A program made the translations under genes and the position numbers. From positions 1 to 19,860 of the forward strand of contig JANNEU010000049.1 of NCBI GenBank assembly GCA_031379035.1: a stretch of DNA of 19,860 nucleotides. Reading direction: 5' to 3'. This stretch comes from JABFRJ01 sp031379035 (GTDB lineage: Bacteria; Pseudomonadota; Alphaproteobacteria; Rhizobiales; Hyphomicrobiaceae). Below the pieces are notes generated by a model, which made no database searches, was not told the DNA's origin, and saw only the letters and a list, made by a program, of their open reading frames with translations. Of this stretch, positions 15,040 to 19,860 are shown one piece after another (the stretch's first letter is position 1; each line of letters begins with the position of its first letter).

Positions 15040-15079
15040 AAAATGCGTGTGTCCTCAATTAAGCTGTCCTCAATTAAGT
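15040..15079. repeat. REP-like motif with 15-bp tandem duplication
   Basis: The sequence aaaatgcgtgtgtcctcaat shares aaaatgcgtgtgtcc with the right arm of the palindrome at 17316-17339. It runs into two head-to-tail 15-base units, tgtcctcaattaagc (15050-15064) and tgtcctcaattaagt (15065-15079), 14 of 15 bases identical. It lies about 100 bp upstream of the RAYT start and forms the 3' end of the small reading frame at 15070-15234. Confidence 0.7.
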
Positions 15080-15234
15080 ACAGCTTCGCCGAAAGCGGCC
15101 ATCATGCGCTTCGACAAACCGGCACGGCGCTTCAATTCGTCGGCGGGCAATTCGTTTGCAGGTATATTCGGAGTTGTTGATTCGGCAACTGCGCCGTTGG
15201 TTAACGGTGTACCGTTTGCGGTTGTTGCGGACAC
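15070..15234 (-). pseudogene. N-terminal fragment resembling an RTX toxin-activating lysine-acyltransferase
   Basis: A 54-codon frame starts at GTG 15234, preceded by a near-ideal TGGAGGG about six bases upstream. It encodes a Thr/Asn/Pro-rich start, then ELPADELKRRAGLSKRMMAA and FGEAVLN before TGA. The KRMMAAFGEAV segment reminds me of the N-terminus of alphaproteobacterial HlyC/RtxC-like acyltransferases, which normally continue for about 100 more residues. Here the last codons (VLN, stop) come from the tandem repeat at 15050-15079, so the gene appears cut by the RAYT/REP element. The RTX-type gene 750 bp away is the kind of partner expected, which supports the reading. The family call is from memory of a short motif and is tentative. 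Confidence 0.4.
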
Positions 15235-15535
15235 GTCATCCCTCCAAAACGTTGAAAACAGTGCGTTTTGTAAACCATCGCGCACAGAGTACGAATGGTT
15301 AACGTAAACTATGGTTGCCGCGTTGCCGCGTGTACACCATCTTCGACCATAATTTTTGATTGCAACAAAACAGTTTGGCCGCTTAGCCTCAGATCACCCC
15401 GCAGGGGAATGATAGTCTGTTGACTGAACGACACAGAGCATTGACGGGAGGATACAGGGAAAATGACGAACCTACACTGCGCATATATGTCGGTAGCAAC
15501 CCCATGCAGAGCAAGCCCCATCGCAATTATCGAGT
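15235..15535. other. AT-rich intergenic region between divergent acyltransferase fragment and RTX block
   Basis: This 300-bp stretch should hold the promoters of both flanking units; I see no confident -35/-10 pair. A small plus-strand frame at 15463-15567 (34 codons, MTNLHCAYMSVATPCRASPI and on) has a good GGGAGG and AGGGAAA upstream. It overlaps the start of the next gene in another frame. It could be a leader peptide, or the true 5' end of the following gene separated by a frameshift. The minus-strand frame at 15309-15521 is not convincing. Confidence 0.35.
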
Positions 15536-15973
15536 TTGTCCCGAGTAATCATACTGCTCCCAAATAGTGATACACTCGCAACAATTGTCGAAGCTCTTCT
15601 GTGTAAACCACTCACGGCCTCAAAAATGAACGCCAGCTATTTGATACCGTTTGATGATGGGTTCTCCGCCATCGACGAGGTAGTTCAAAGCATGGTGGCC
15701 AATAAATTTCATCGAGATGAAGTTAGGCGAATAATGAAATTAAACAATCTACGAGAAATTTCCAGTCTACGCCTAAGCCAACCAACTCCCAATCCAAGCG
15801 GGCTCGACTCTATACTGATTTTAGACGAATACGAACACCCAATGCCTGTCGCCGGGTTTTGGAGGCGCGCAATGAATATTTGGATGCGCAGGTCATACAT
15901 TCTTCGATTTTTTTTTAACGCCGAAAGCATTCTAATCTTGGCTAATACCAAATACAAATCACCGCCGCTGTGA
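15536..15973 (+). CDS. unrecognised protein upstream of RTX-type gene
   Basis: I do not recognise this 145-residue protein. It contains YLIPFDDGFSAIDEVVQSMV, KFHRDEVRRIMKLNNLREIS and a basic, hydrophobic C-terminal part (AGFWRRAMNIWMRRSYILRF), with no signal peptide and no clear membrane anchor. The start is unsettled: TTG 15536 is the first available start after an in-frame TAG at 15494 and lacks a good ribosome site. ATG 15626 (MNASYLIPFDD) is a plausible alternative. It ends 15 bp before the RTX gene on the same strand, so the two probably form an operon, and it may be an accessory of the RTX protein. Codon use is visibly more AT-rich than in the flanking housekeeping genes. Confidence 0.5.
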   Translation: MSRVIILLPNSDTLATIVEALLCKPLTASKMNASYLIPFDDGFSAIDEVVQSMVANKFHRDEVRRIMKLNNLREISSLRLSQPTPNPSGLDSILILDEYEHPMPVAGFWRRAMNIWMRRSYILRFFFNAESILILANTKYKSPPL

Positions 15974-15988
15974 TTTTGGAGAAAATCA

Positions 15989-16924
15989 ATGCCATTCATC
16001 ACAGTCAAGCTTGCACCAATTGATGACACTTTCAGCGTTTATAATCATTTAGTTCTATACTACGATGGCCCATATAACAACTCACCGGCTTGGCAAACAC
16101 TCGAAGGCATGCCCAGCAAGCGCGGTGCGGCAAGCTCAGACACCACCAATAGACTGGTCAAAGCTACTGGAACGGAAATTAGTCCAACGACACCAGGGGA
16201 TTATATCCTTGCGCAAGGCGCAAACTTGCAGCAGCAGTGGAATGCTATTGGTAGCGCTGCGGACAGCATCAGCGGGCAATTCGCCTACAATTCTTACAAC
16301 TTATCGATCATTTCCACGGTCACTCCGGCACTTAACTCAAATTCATTTGTTGCTTCGGTCCTTTATTGGGCAGGAATTTCACTCCCATCGGACATCAGCG
16401 GCACTGTTTTGAATTATGGCAGCGCTCCTGGCATTCAGACGCTTCTCGGCACGCAGGCCGACGATAGCATGTCAACTATTCAGCAATTTGTCAATATTTA
16501 TGGCGGCAAAGGGGCAGATTCTATAAGCGGCGACAACCGCAACAACTCGCTTTTTGGCGGCCTTGATAATGATCTCATAAGCATTTCGACTGGCAGCGAC
16601 GTCATACATGGCGGTCAATCCGATATTGCGTATCAGCTTGACGGGAGTGACCGTTACGATGCTTCTAGCATGACGTCAGGCATCACCATCACTAGTCAAA
16701 AACTTCCTTTCAGCAACAACAGGCAACACATTGACCCAGATTTTTATGTTTTGAAAATCGCATCGGGCATTGATCGCCTTTATTCGATAGAATATTTGCG
16801 AAATACGCCTCTCAAGGACAAATTCGTCCTTGACCCAGACGGCGTGCTGGGCCCTCCGCAGTTTGAACCGCTTCCACCATCAGGGGGGGGGAACATTCCC
16901 CCGGCGCTCTTCGATCCTTCTTGA
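15989..16924 (+). CDS. RTX-type (hemolysin-type calcium-binding) protein, interrupted at a G9 tract
   Basis: The start ATG 15989 has GGAGA eight bases upstream. The frame gives 311 residues. Residues 171-210 hold RTX-like nonapeptide repeats (YGGKGADSIS, LFGGLDNDLIS, GSDVIHGG), which bind calcium after type I secretion. The N-terminal part (1-150) has NHLVLYYDG and later NSNSFVASVLYWAGISLP. I find this His-then-NSNSF order reminiscent of permuted papain-fold domains, with Ser where Cys would be catalytic; that is weak inference. The frame stops 33 bases after a G9 run at 16883-16891, whereas the next frame continues with RTX-like sequence for about 130 codons. The product as written is therefore probably truncated. 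No type I secretion genes lie in the window. Base composition is lower in GC than the neighbours. Confidence 0.7.
   Translation: MPFITVKLAPIDDTFSVYNHLVLYYDGPYNNSPAWQTLEGMPSKRGAASSDTTNRLVKATGTEISPTTPGDYILAQGANLQQQWNAIGSAADSISGQFAYNSYNLSIISTVTPALNSNSFVASVLYWAGISLPSDISGTVLNYGSAPGIQTLLGTQADDSMSTIQQFVNIYGGKGADSISGDNRNNSLFGGLDNDLISISTGSDVIHGGQSDIAYQLDGSDRYDASSMTSGITITSQKLPFSNNRQHIDPDFYVLKIASGIDRLYSIEYLRNTPLKDKFVLDPDGVLGPPQFEPLPPSGGGNIPPALFDPS
16883..16891 (+). repeat. G9 homopolymer within RTX gene (frame switch point)
   Basis: Nine consecutive G bases fall within the codons for PPSGGG. Upstream coding is in one frame and downstream coding is in the frame reached by skipping one base. A tract of eight (or eleven) G would therefore give one continuous protein. 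This is a classical slippage site, and also a classical sequencing-error site. Confidence 0.8.
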
Positions 16925-17277
16925 TGGCGGAGACCAACAACAGGAAAATATTGTCGTTGCGGGCCCGCCGCCGGAAATATACGCTGGCGACCTAATTGAC
17001 TTTAGAATGGCCAAAAGTGGGGTGTATGTTGGTAGTATTGCTGTAAACGGTGCTGACGGAGGTGACACCGCTCGCGACCTCGGTGTGGAGGCCTACAATA
17101 CTCTTGATGCAGTACAGCAGTTTGCATTGTTCGTGTTTAATTTAATCATCCCTGTTGGATCAGCGTCTGGTCGTGGTCTTGTTGATCCCACTGGATTGCG
17201 TTTTACAAACTACGAGCATCTGATTGGCTCATCAAAAGACGATGTTTTTGGGCTCTGGAAGCTCAACCCAGGTGAAG
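16892..17277 (+). pseudogene. out-of-frame continuation of the RTX-type protein, 3' truncated
   Basis: In the +1 frame after the G9 tract the sequence encodes TFPRRSSILLDGGDQQQENI, then VVAGPPPEIYAGDLIDFRMA, GVYVGSIAVNGADGGDTARD and FTNYEHLIGSSKDDVFGLWK. The last, with its EHLIGSxxDDVF pattern, is a typical lead-in to another RTX repeat block. That block is missing: coding ends in the inverted repeat at 17278-17339. Beyond that point the same frame runs over another gene as meaningless sequence. I read this as the second half of one gene with 15989-16924, frame-broken at the G tract and cut off at its 3' end by the palindrome. Confidence 0.65.
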
Positions 17278-17339
17278 AATTCGGGACACACGCATTTTCG
17301 CGGCTAATTCGTTGTGCGAAAATGCGTGTGTCCCGAATT
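17278..17339. repeat. perfect 24-bp inverted repeat (REP/BIME-like hairpin)
   Basis: The left arm, 17278-17301, and the right arm, 17316-17339, are exact reverse complements over 24 bases, separated by a 14-base spacer (ggctaattcgttgt). Each arm contains the tgcgtgtgtcc motif seen on both sides of the RAYT gene at 14225-14941. It ends the RTX-type frame and is followed 49 bp later by a small secreted-protein gene. The spacer resembles neither arm. No T run follows, so this looks like a REP doublet rather than a terminator. Confidence 0.85.
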
Positions 17340-17388
17340 GACCAGGTTCGCCTTATGCGCGCCCTGCGCACCAATTTTTACAAGGGGA

Positions 17389-17634
17389 ATGACAAAGAAG
17401 TTTGCATTGTTCGCAGCTGGGCTGGGTCTCGTGTTCGCCGGTGCTGCAATGGCGCCAAATGCGGCCTTTGCCCAAGGCACCTGCCATGGCACCAGCTGAA
17501 GTGCGGAAAGCACGTGCAAACGTGGCGGAACGGATGCGGCTGGCAGCGCTGCGGCGCGCAAGCAGTGCCTGCAGACTGGGGTCTTTACCAACCCGCGCAC
17601 CGGCAGAACTTTCAGCGGCATCTGTAAGAACTGA
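17389..17634 (+). pseudogene. small secreted cysteine-containing protein with an in-frame UGA
   Basis: ATG 17389 follows AAGGGG very closely. The first 36 codons give a clear Sec signal peptide, MTKKFALFAAGLGLVFAGAA then MAPNAAFAQGTCHGTS, with likely cleavage after AFA. A TGA follows at 17497-17499. The same frame then stays open for 44 codons, rich in small residues with three cysteines (STCKRGG, KQCLQTGVFTNPRTGRTFSG, ICKN), to a second TGA at 17632-17634. A strong terminator follows 28 bp later. The simplest reading is a short periplasmic protein of about 80 residues inactivated by one nonsense change, possibly Cys TGC to TGA. A sequencing error, or UGA read as selenocysteine, are alternatives; I see no convincing selenocysteine insertion element. 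The family is not recognised. Confidence 0.6.
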
Positions 17635-17662
17635 GCGATCGTTCGGTCGCGCGCCAGTTGAT

Positions 17663-17694
17663 GCGGCGCGGATCCATCGATCCGCGCCGCTTTT
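17663..17694 (+). terminator. Rho-independent terminator after small secreted-protein gene
   Basis: An 11-bp perfect stem, gcggcgcggat (17663-17673) and atccgcgccgc (17680-17690), with a 6-base loop is followed by TTTTCGTTCT on the plus strand. It lies between convergent genes and fits the plus-strand gene. On the minus strand no T run follows the stem. Confidence 0.85.
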
Positions 17695-17699
17695 CGTTC

Positions 17700-18170
17700 T
17701 CAATCGCGCTGGAGGTACGGACACGGCCGCCGCTCGCCACCGTATGTCGTGTACATGCCGGTCCGCCATTCGAACGACTTGAAGTAGCGGGCGCACATCT
17801 CGCGCGGATCGCCGCGGAAGTCCTCGGGATAGTAGTAGGGGCCACTGTAGGCATACGTGTCGTAGTACGCGCCGCGTCGGGGCAAGTAGGACTGGCTGTA
17901 GATAATGCTGCCGGCGAGAATACCAGCACCGATGCCGAGACCGATATATGGGCCCGGTCGGCGCCAAACATTGCCGCCACGGTAACCGCCATAAAAGCCG
18001 CCGTAGCCACGACGGTATTGCACCTGCTCGGCGAGGGGAGCCGTGTGCACTTGCACGACTGACACGGCCACACCGGCGGGCGCTGCATGGGCGAGGTTGC
18101 CGGCAAGGCCGCTGACGGCCAGCACCGCGCCAATTGTAAGGGATCGTAGGGGCATGGATCGAAAGGTCAT
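17700..18170 (-). CDS. BA14K-like family envelope protein with signal peptide
   Basis: This 156-residue protein has an N-terminal signal peptide (MPLRSLTIGAVLAVSGLAGNLAHA) with likely cleavage after AHA near residue 30. A Gly/Tyr/Arg-rich stretch (YRRGYGGFYGGYRGGNVWRR) and a glycine-rich hydrophobic segment (IGLGIGAGILAGSII) follow. The C-terminal domain, MCARYFKSFEWRTGMYTTYG then GERRPCPYL, has the spaced Cys pair of the BA14K family. That family was named for a Brucella immunogenic protein and is found mostly in Rhizobiales; its function is unclear. The start ATG 18170 has GGAG eight bases upstream; ATG 18155 is an internal alternative. It is convergent with the small secreted-protein gene and has no same-strand partner close by. 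Confidence 0.8.
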   Translation of the reverse strand: MTFRSMPLRSLTIGAVLAVSGLAGNLAHAAPAGVAVSVVQVHTAPLAEQVQYRRGYGGFYGGYRGGNVWRRPGPYIGLGIGAGILAGSIIYSQSYLPRRGAYYDTYAYSGPYYYPEDFRGDPREMCARYFKSFEWRTGMYTTYGGERRPCPYLQRD

Positions 18171-18329
18171 GGATCGGGCTCCAGTTTCAGCACTGCCCAG
18201 ATTCAGCACTGTGTGGCGTGTCTGTGGGGCTTGAACGCACAGCAGATCGTACATCCGTCGCTTTTGCACTCTGTCCAGCCCGCACAATGTGGGCAAGTTG
18301 AGGCCGAAAGGTTCGCAAAAACGGTACCC

Positions 18330-18764
18330 TCACTGGCGTTTCATGTCGCGCACGGCGGCCGCAGCAACGGCGGTTGCGGCAACAGTGCCGTCGGCGAGGC
18401 GGAGGGTGCCGGCGAGATGGGCTGTGTCTCGCCCGAGGCGAACGACGTCTCCACGCACCGTGACGCGGCCGAAGCCGACGGGTTTCAGGAACGTCACGGT
18501 CAGCTGCAGGGTCGGCACGAATTTAGTGAAGCCGCTGTGGATTGAAGCAGCGACGCCCATGGCATCGTCGAGCATGGCGGTAACGAAACCGCCCTGGACG
18601 TTGCCCATGGGATTGGCGAACTCGGCGCGCGGCGTGAAGGCAATTTCTGCCCAGCCATCGGCGACCGAAAAATCCAGCATCTCAAAGCCCATCAGCCGCG
18701 AGGCCGGCGGGGCCTGATCCCGATCGGCAAAGTGGCTGCGCATTTGGGCTTCGGTCAATGACAT
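18330..18764 (-). CDS. PaaI-family hotdog-fold thioesterase
   Basis: This 144-residue protein has the hotdog pattern of PaaI/acyl-CoA thioesterases: GFEMLDFSVADGWAEIAFTP, then the active-site helix region FANPMGNVQGGFVTAMLDDA (Asn, Gly-Gly and Asp in the usual HGG-like position), and VPTLQLTVTFLKPVGFGRVT. It probably hydrolyses an acyl-CoA or aryl-CoA thioester; the substrate is unknown, and no phenylacetate genes are present. The start ATG 18764 has an excellent AAGGA six bases upstream, so the open frame further upstream is not used. It lies on the same strand as, and 172 bp downstream of, rppH. Confidence 0.88.
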   Translation of the reverse strand: MSLTEAQMRSHFADRDQAPPASRLMGFEMLDFSVADGWAEIAFTPRAEFANPMGNVQGGFVTAMLDDAMGVAASIHSGFTKFVPTLQLTVTFLKPVGFGRVTVRGDVVRLGRDTAHLAGTLRLADGTVAATAVAAAAVRDMKRQ

Positions 18765-18936
18765 GGCGTCCTTTCGCTGTATGGCTACGAAAAAGTTAAA
18801 CAACGTCTTGGAATTTCACACTTTTGTAACAATTGCCAGGTATGGTACTGGAATGAAGGGTCGCACCGCGGCTTCCAGCCAGTCTTTCTGGCAAGGGGGC
18901 CTCAGGAAGCGGCCCTTTATAGGTTCTGGGACGCCT

Positions 18937-19437
18937 TCAGGCATCCGTCAGATGCCGGAATTCGGCGATCACCTGGGTGTAGACGTCGCGCTTGAAAGGC
19001 ACGATGAGGCGCGGCAGGTCGGCCATGGGTGCCCAGCGCCATTCAACAAACTCGCGCTCCTGACCAGGCGGGGCAATGTCAACTTCGGCATCGTCGCCGG
19101 TGAAACGGATGGCGAACCAGCGCTGCAGCTGCCCGCGATACTTGCCACCCCAGATAGTGCCGACCAGCTCAGCCGGCAGGTCGTAGGGGTACCAGTGGGC
19201 GCTTTCGGCCAGGATGGCGGCGGATTGGATGCCGGTTTCTTCGGCGAGTTCACGCATGGCGGCTGTTGCCGGTGCTTCGCCCTCGTCGATGCCGCCCTGC
19301 GGCATTTGCCAGAAGTTCGACAGGTGACCTTGATTGGGCGAACCCACGCGCCGTCCAACCCAGACGTCGTTGCGAGCGTTCAGCAGCATGATCCCGACGC
19401 ACGGACGATAGGGCAGCGTGCTCGGGTCGATGGGCAT
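18937..19437 (-). CDS. rppH: RNA pyrophosphohydrolase
   Basis: This 166-residue Nudix protein begins MPIDPSTLPYRPCVGIMLLN and carries VGRR, the NFWQMPQGGIDEGE entry into the Nudix box (residues 48-70 with RELAEETGI), and WGGKYRGQLQRWFAIRFTG and EFVEWRWAP further on. All are characteristic of RppH/NudH. It removes pyrophosphate from the 5' triphosphate end of mRNAs and so starts RNase E-dependent decay. AAGGAG lies about 11 bases upstream of the ATG. It follows ctpA by 84 bp on the same strand, an arrangement I recall from other Alphaproteobacteria, with a hairpin in between. Confidence 0.95.
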   Translation of the reverse strand: MPIDPSTLPYRPCVGIMLLNARNDVWVGRRVGSPNQGHLSNFWQMPQGGIDEGEAPATAAMRELAEETGIQSAAILAESAHWYPYDLPAELVGTIWGGKYRGQLQRWFAIRFTGDDAEVDIAPPGQEREFVEWRWAPMADLPRLIVPFKRDVYTQVIAEFRHLTDA

Positions 19438-19470
19438 GAGCAGAAGCTCCTTGGGGCGGCTTGAAACAAC

Positions 19471-19494
19471 ATTGGGCGCCGTGGGGCGCCCAAT
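19471..19494 (-). terminator. hairpin between ctpA and rppH
   Basis: A perfect 10-bp stem, attgggcgcc (19471-19480) and ggcgcccaat (19485-19494), has a 4-base loop. It starts about 27 bases after the ctpA stop. The minus strand continues GTTGTTTC, a poor U tract, so it may terminate only partly or protect the ctpA transcript end while letting rppH be read. Confidence 0.5.
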
Positions 19495-19521
19495 GGGACT
19501 ACTGGCAAGAGGTAAAGGGGC

Positions 19522-19860
19522 TTACTGCTTCTTTTCTTCCGGCTTGGCGTCGGCGGGCTTGGTCGCGCTCTCGGCGACCGGTGCCGGCAATGTCACTTCG
19601 CCACGGATCAGTTTCAGCGCATACTGGAGCTGCTGATCTTTTTCTGGTTCTTTCGGCACGTAAGCCGAGGAGCCCGACTCTTCTTTCTCTTTATCCTTTG
19701 CCGCGTCGCCGCGGAGATGGCCCTTGAGGCTGGCTTCGCCACGGGGCTTTTCAGCGACGGTCTTGGGTTTCAGTTCCGGCGGCAGTTCGTTCTCGATCAC
19801 GATATCCGGATCAATACCCTTGGCCTGGATGGAGCGGCCAGCCGGTGTGTAGTAGCGCGC
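19522..19860 (-). CDS. ctpA: C-terminal processing peptidase, S41 family (5' end outside window)
   Basis: Only the last 112 residues are present. They begin ARYYTPAGRSIQAKGIDPDI, the strand-loop region that closes the S41 protease domain in CtpA/Prc-type peptidases. A charged Lys/Glu/Pro-rich tail with KLIRGEV follows, ending KPADAKPEEKKQ. Such tails are usual in alphaproteobacterial CtpA. The PDZ domain and the catalytic Ser-Lys pair are beyond the right edge. The enzyme acts in the periplasm on C-termini of envelope proteins and peptidoglycan hydrolases. The gene precedes rppH on the same strand. Confidence 0.88.
   Translation of the reverse strand, partial: ARYYTPAGRSIQAKGIDPDIVIENELPPELKPKTVAEKPRGEASLKGHLRGDAAKDKEKEESGSSAYVPKEPEKDQQLQYALKLIRGEVTLPAPVAESATKPADAKPEEKKQ

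Noticed and set aside
15309..15521. 70-codon minus-strand frame with ATG start
   Set aside because: Composition looks non-coding, there is no ribosome site, and it lies opposite the likely leader of the RTX operon.
17119..17413. A 15-base direct repeat agtttgcattgttcg at 17119-17133 and 17399-17413, flanking the 24-bp palindrome
   Set aside because: Both copies encode FALF within unrelated coding sequence, and a chance 15-base match in a window this size is not rare. No other sign of target duplication.
17497..17520. Selenocysteine insertion at the in-frame TGA
   Set aside because: Only a 4-bp gtgc/gcac hairpin follows, too close to the TGA and too short for a bacterial SECIS; nonsense mutation is simpler. 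Kept only as a possibility.
16830..17627. Single 265-residue plus-strand protein
   Set aside because: It is a chimera by reading frame: the RTX continuation up to about 17277, then the palindrome, then an out-of-frame reading of the small secreted-protein gene.
1..19860. CRISPR arrays, tRNA, rRNA, riboswitches, complete insertion sequences with transposase and terminal repeats
   Set aside because: None could be seen on either strand by reading; the only mobile-element gene is the RAYT.

Overview
The window reads as chromosomal DNA of a GC-rich alphaproteobacterium, most likely a member of Hyphomicrobiales (Rhizobiales). Reasons: an alphaproteobacterial-type L31 without zinc cysteines, a BA14K-like envelope protein, an ArgJ/MutT neighbourhood, a CtpA-RppH pair, an aquaporin/arsenate reductase operon and an XylD-like sugar-acid dehydratase. 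The taxonomic call is inference from gene families; no rRNA or tRNA gene is visible.

Layout. 1-1254 (minus): 3' truncated alpha/beta hydrolase (enol-lactonase type) and a UPF0114 membrane protein. 1357-4769 (minus): three tandem paralogous YafK/DpaA-type L,D-transpeptidase-fold proteins, one with a probable signal peptide, one membrane-anchored and one a lipoprotein; the first has a probable frameshift in its tail. 5011-5235 (minus): rpmE with a clear terminator. 5509-9937: sterol-desaturase-type hydroxylase, uronate-dehydrogenase-like SDR (minus), DUF1993 protein, argJ, mutT. 9970-11288: a lone Flp-type prepilin, then an overlapping arsC-aquaporin operon (minus). 11420-13981 (minus): a Uma2 nuclease gene bracketed by an intact sugar-acid dehydratase gene and a 51-bp diverged copy of that gene's 3' end.

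14072-17634 is an accessory patch. It holds a decapitated HicA-like toxin gene, a REP-associated tyrosine transposase (RAYT), and a visibly AT-richer two-gene block: an unknown protein plus an RTX-type calcium-binding protein interrupted at a G9 tract. It also holds a fragment resembling the N-terminus of an RTX-toxin acyltransferase, and a small secreted protein gene with an in-frame UGA. A short motif, TGCGTGTGTCC followed by (C/T)(G/C)AATT, recurs at three places: beside both ends of the RAYT gene and as a perfect 24-bp inverted repeat at 17278-17339 that ends the RTX reading frame. I read this as a RAYT/REP-associated, decaying RTX locus.

17700-19860 (minus) returns to ordinary genes: BA14K-like protein, PaaI-type thioesterase, rppH and the 3' end of ctpA.

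No clearly new defence or metabolic system is evident. The most unusual material is the repeat-bracketed RTX island and the dehydratase/Uma2 duplication.
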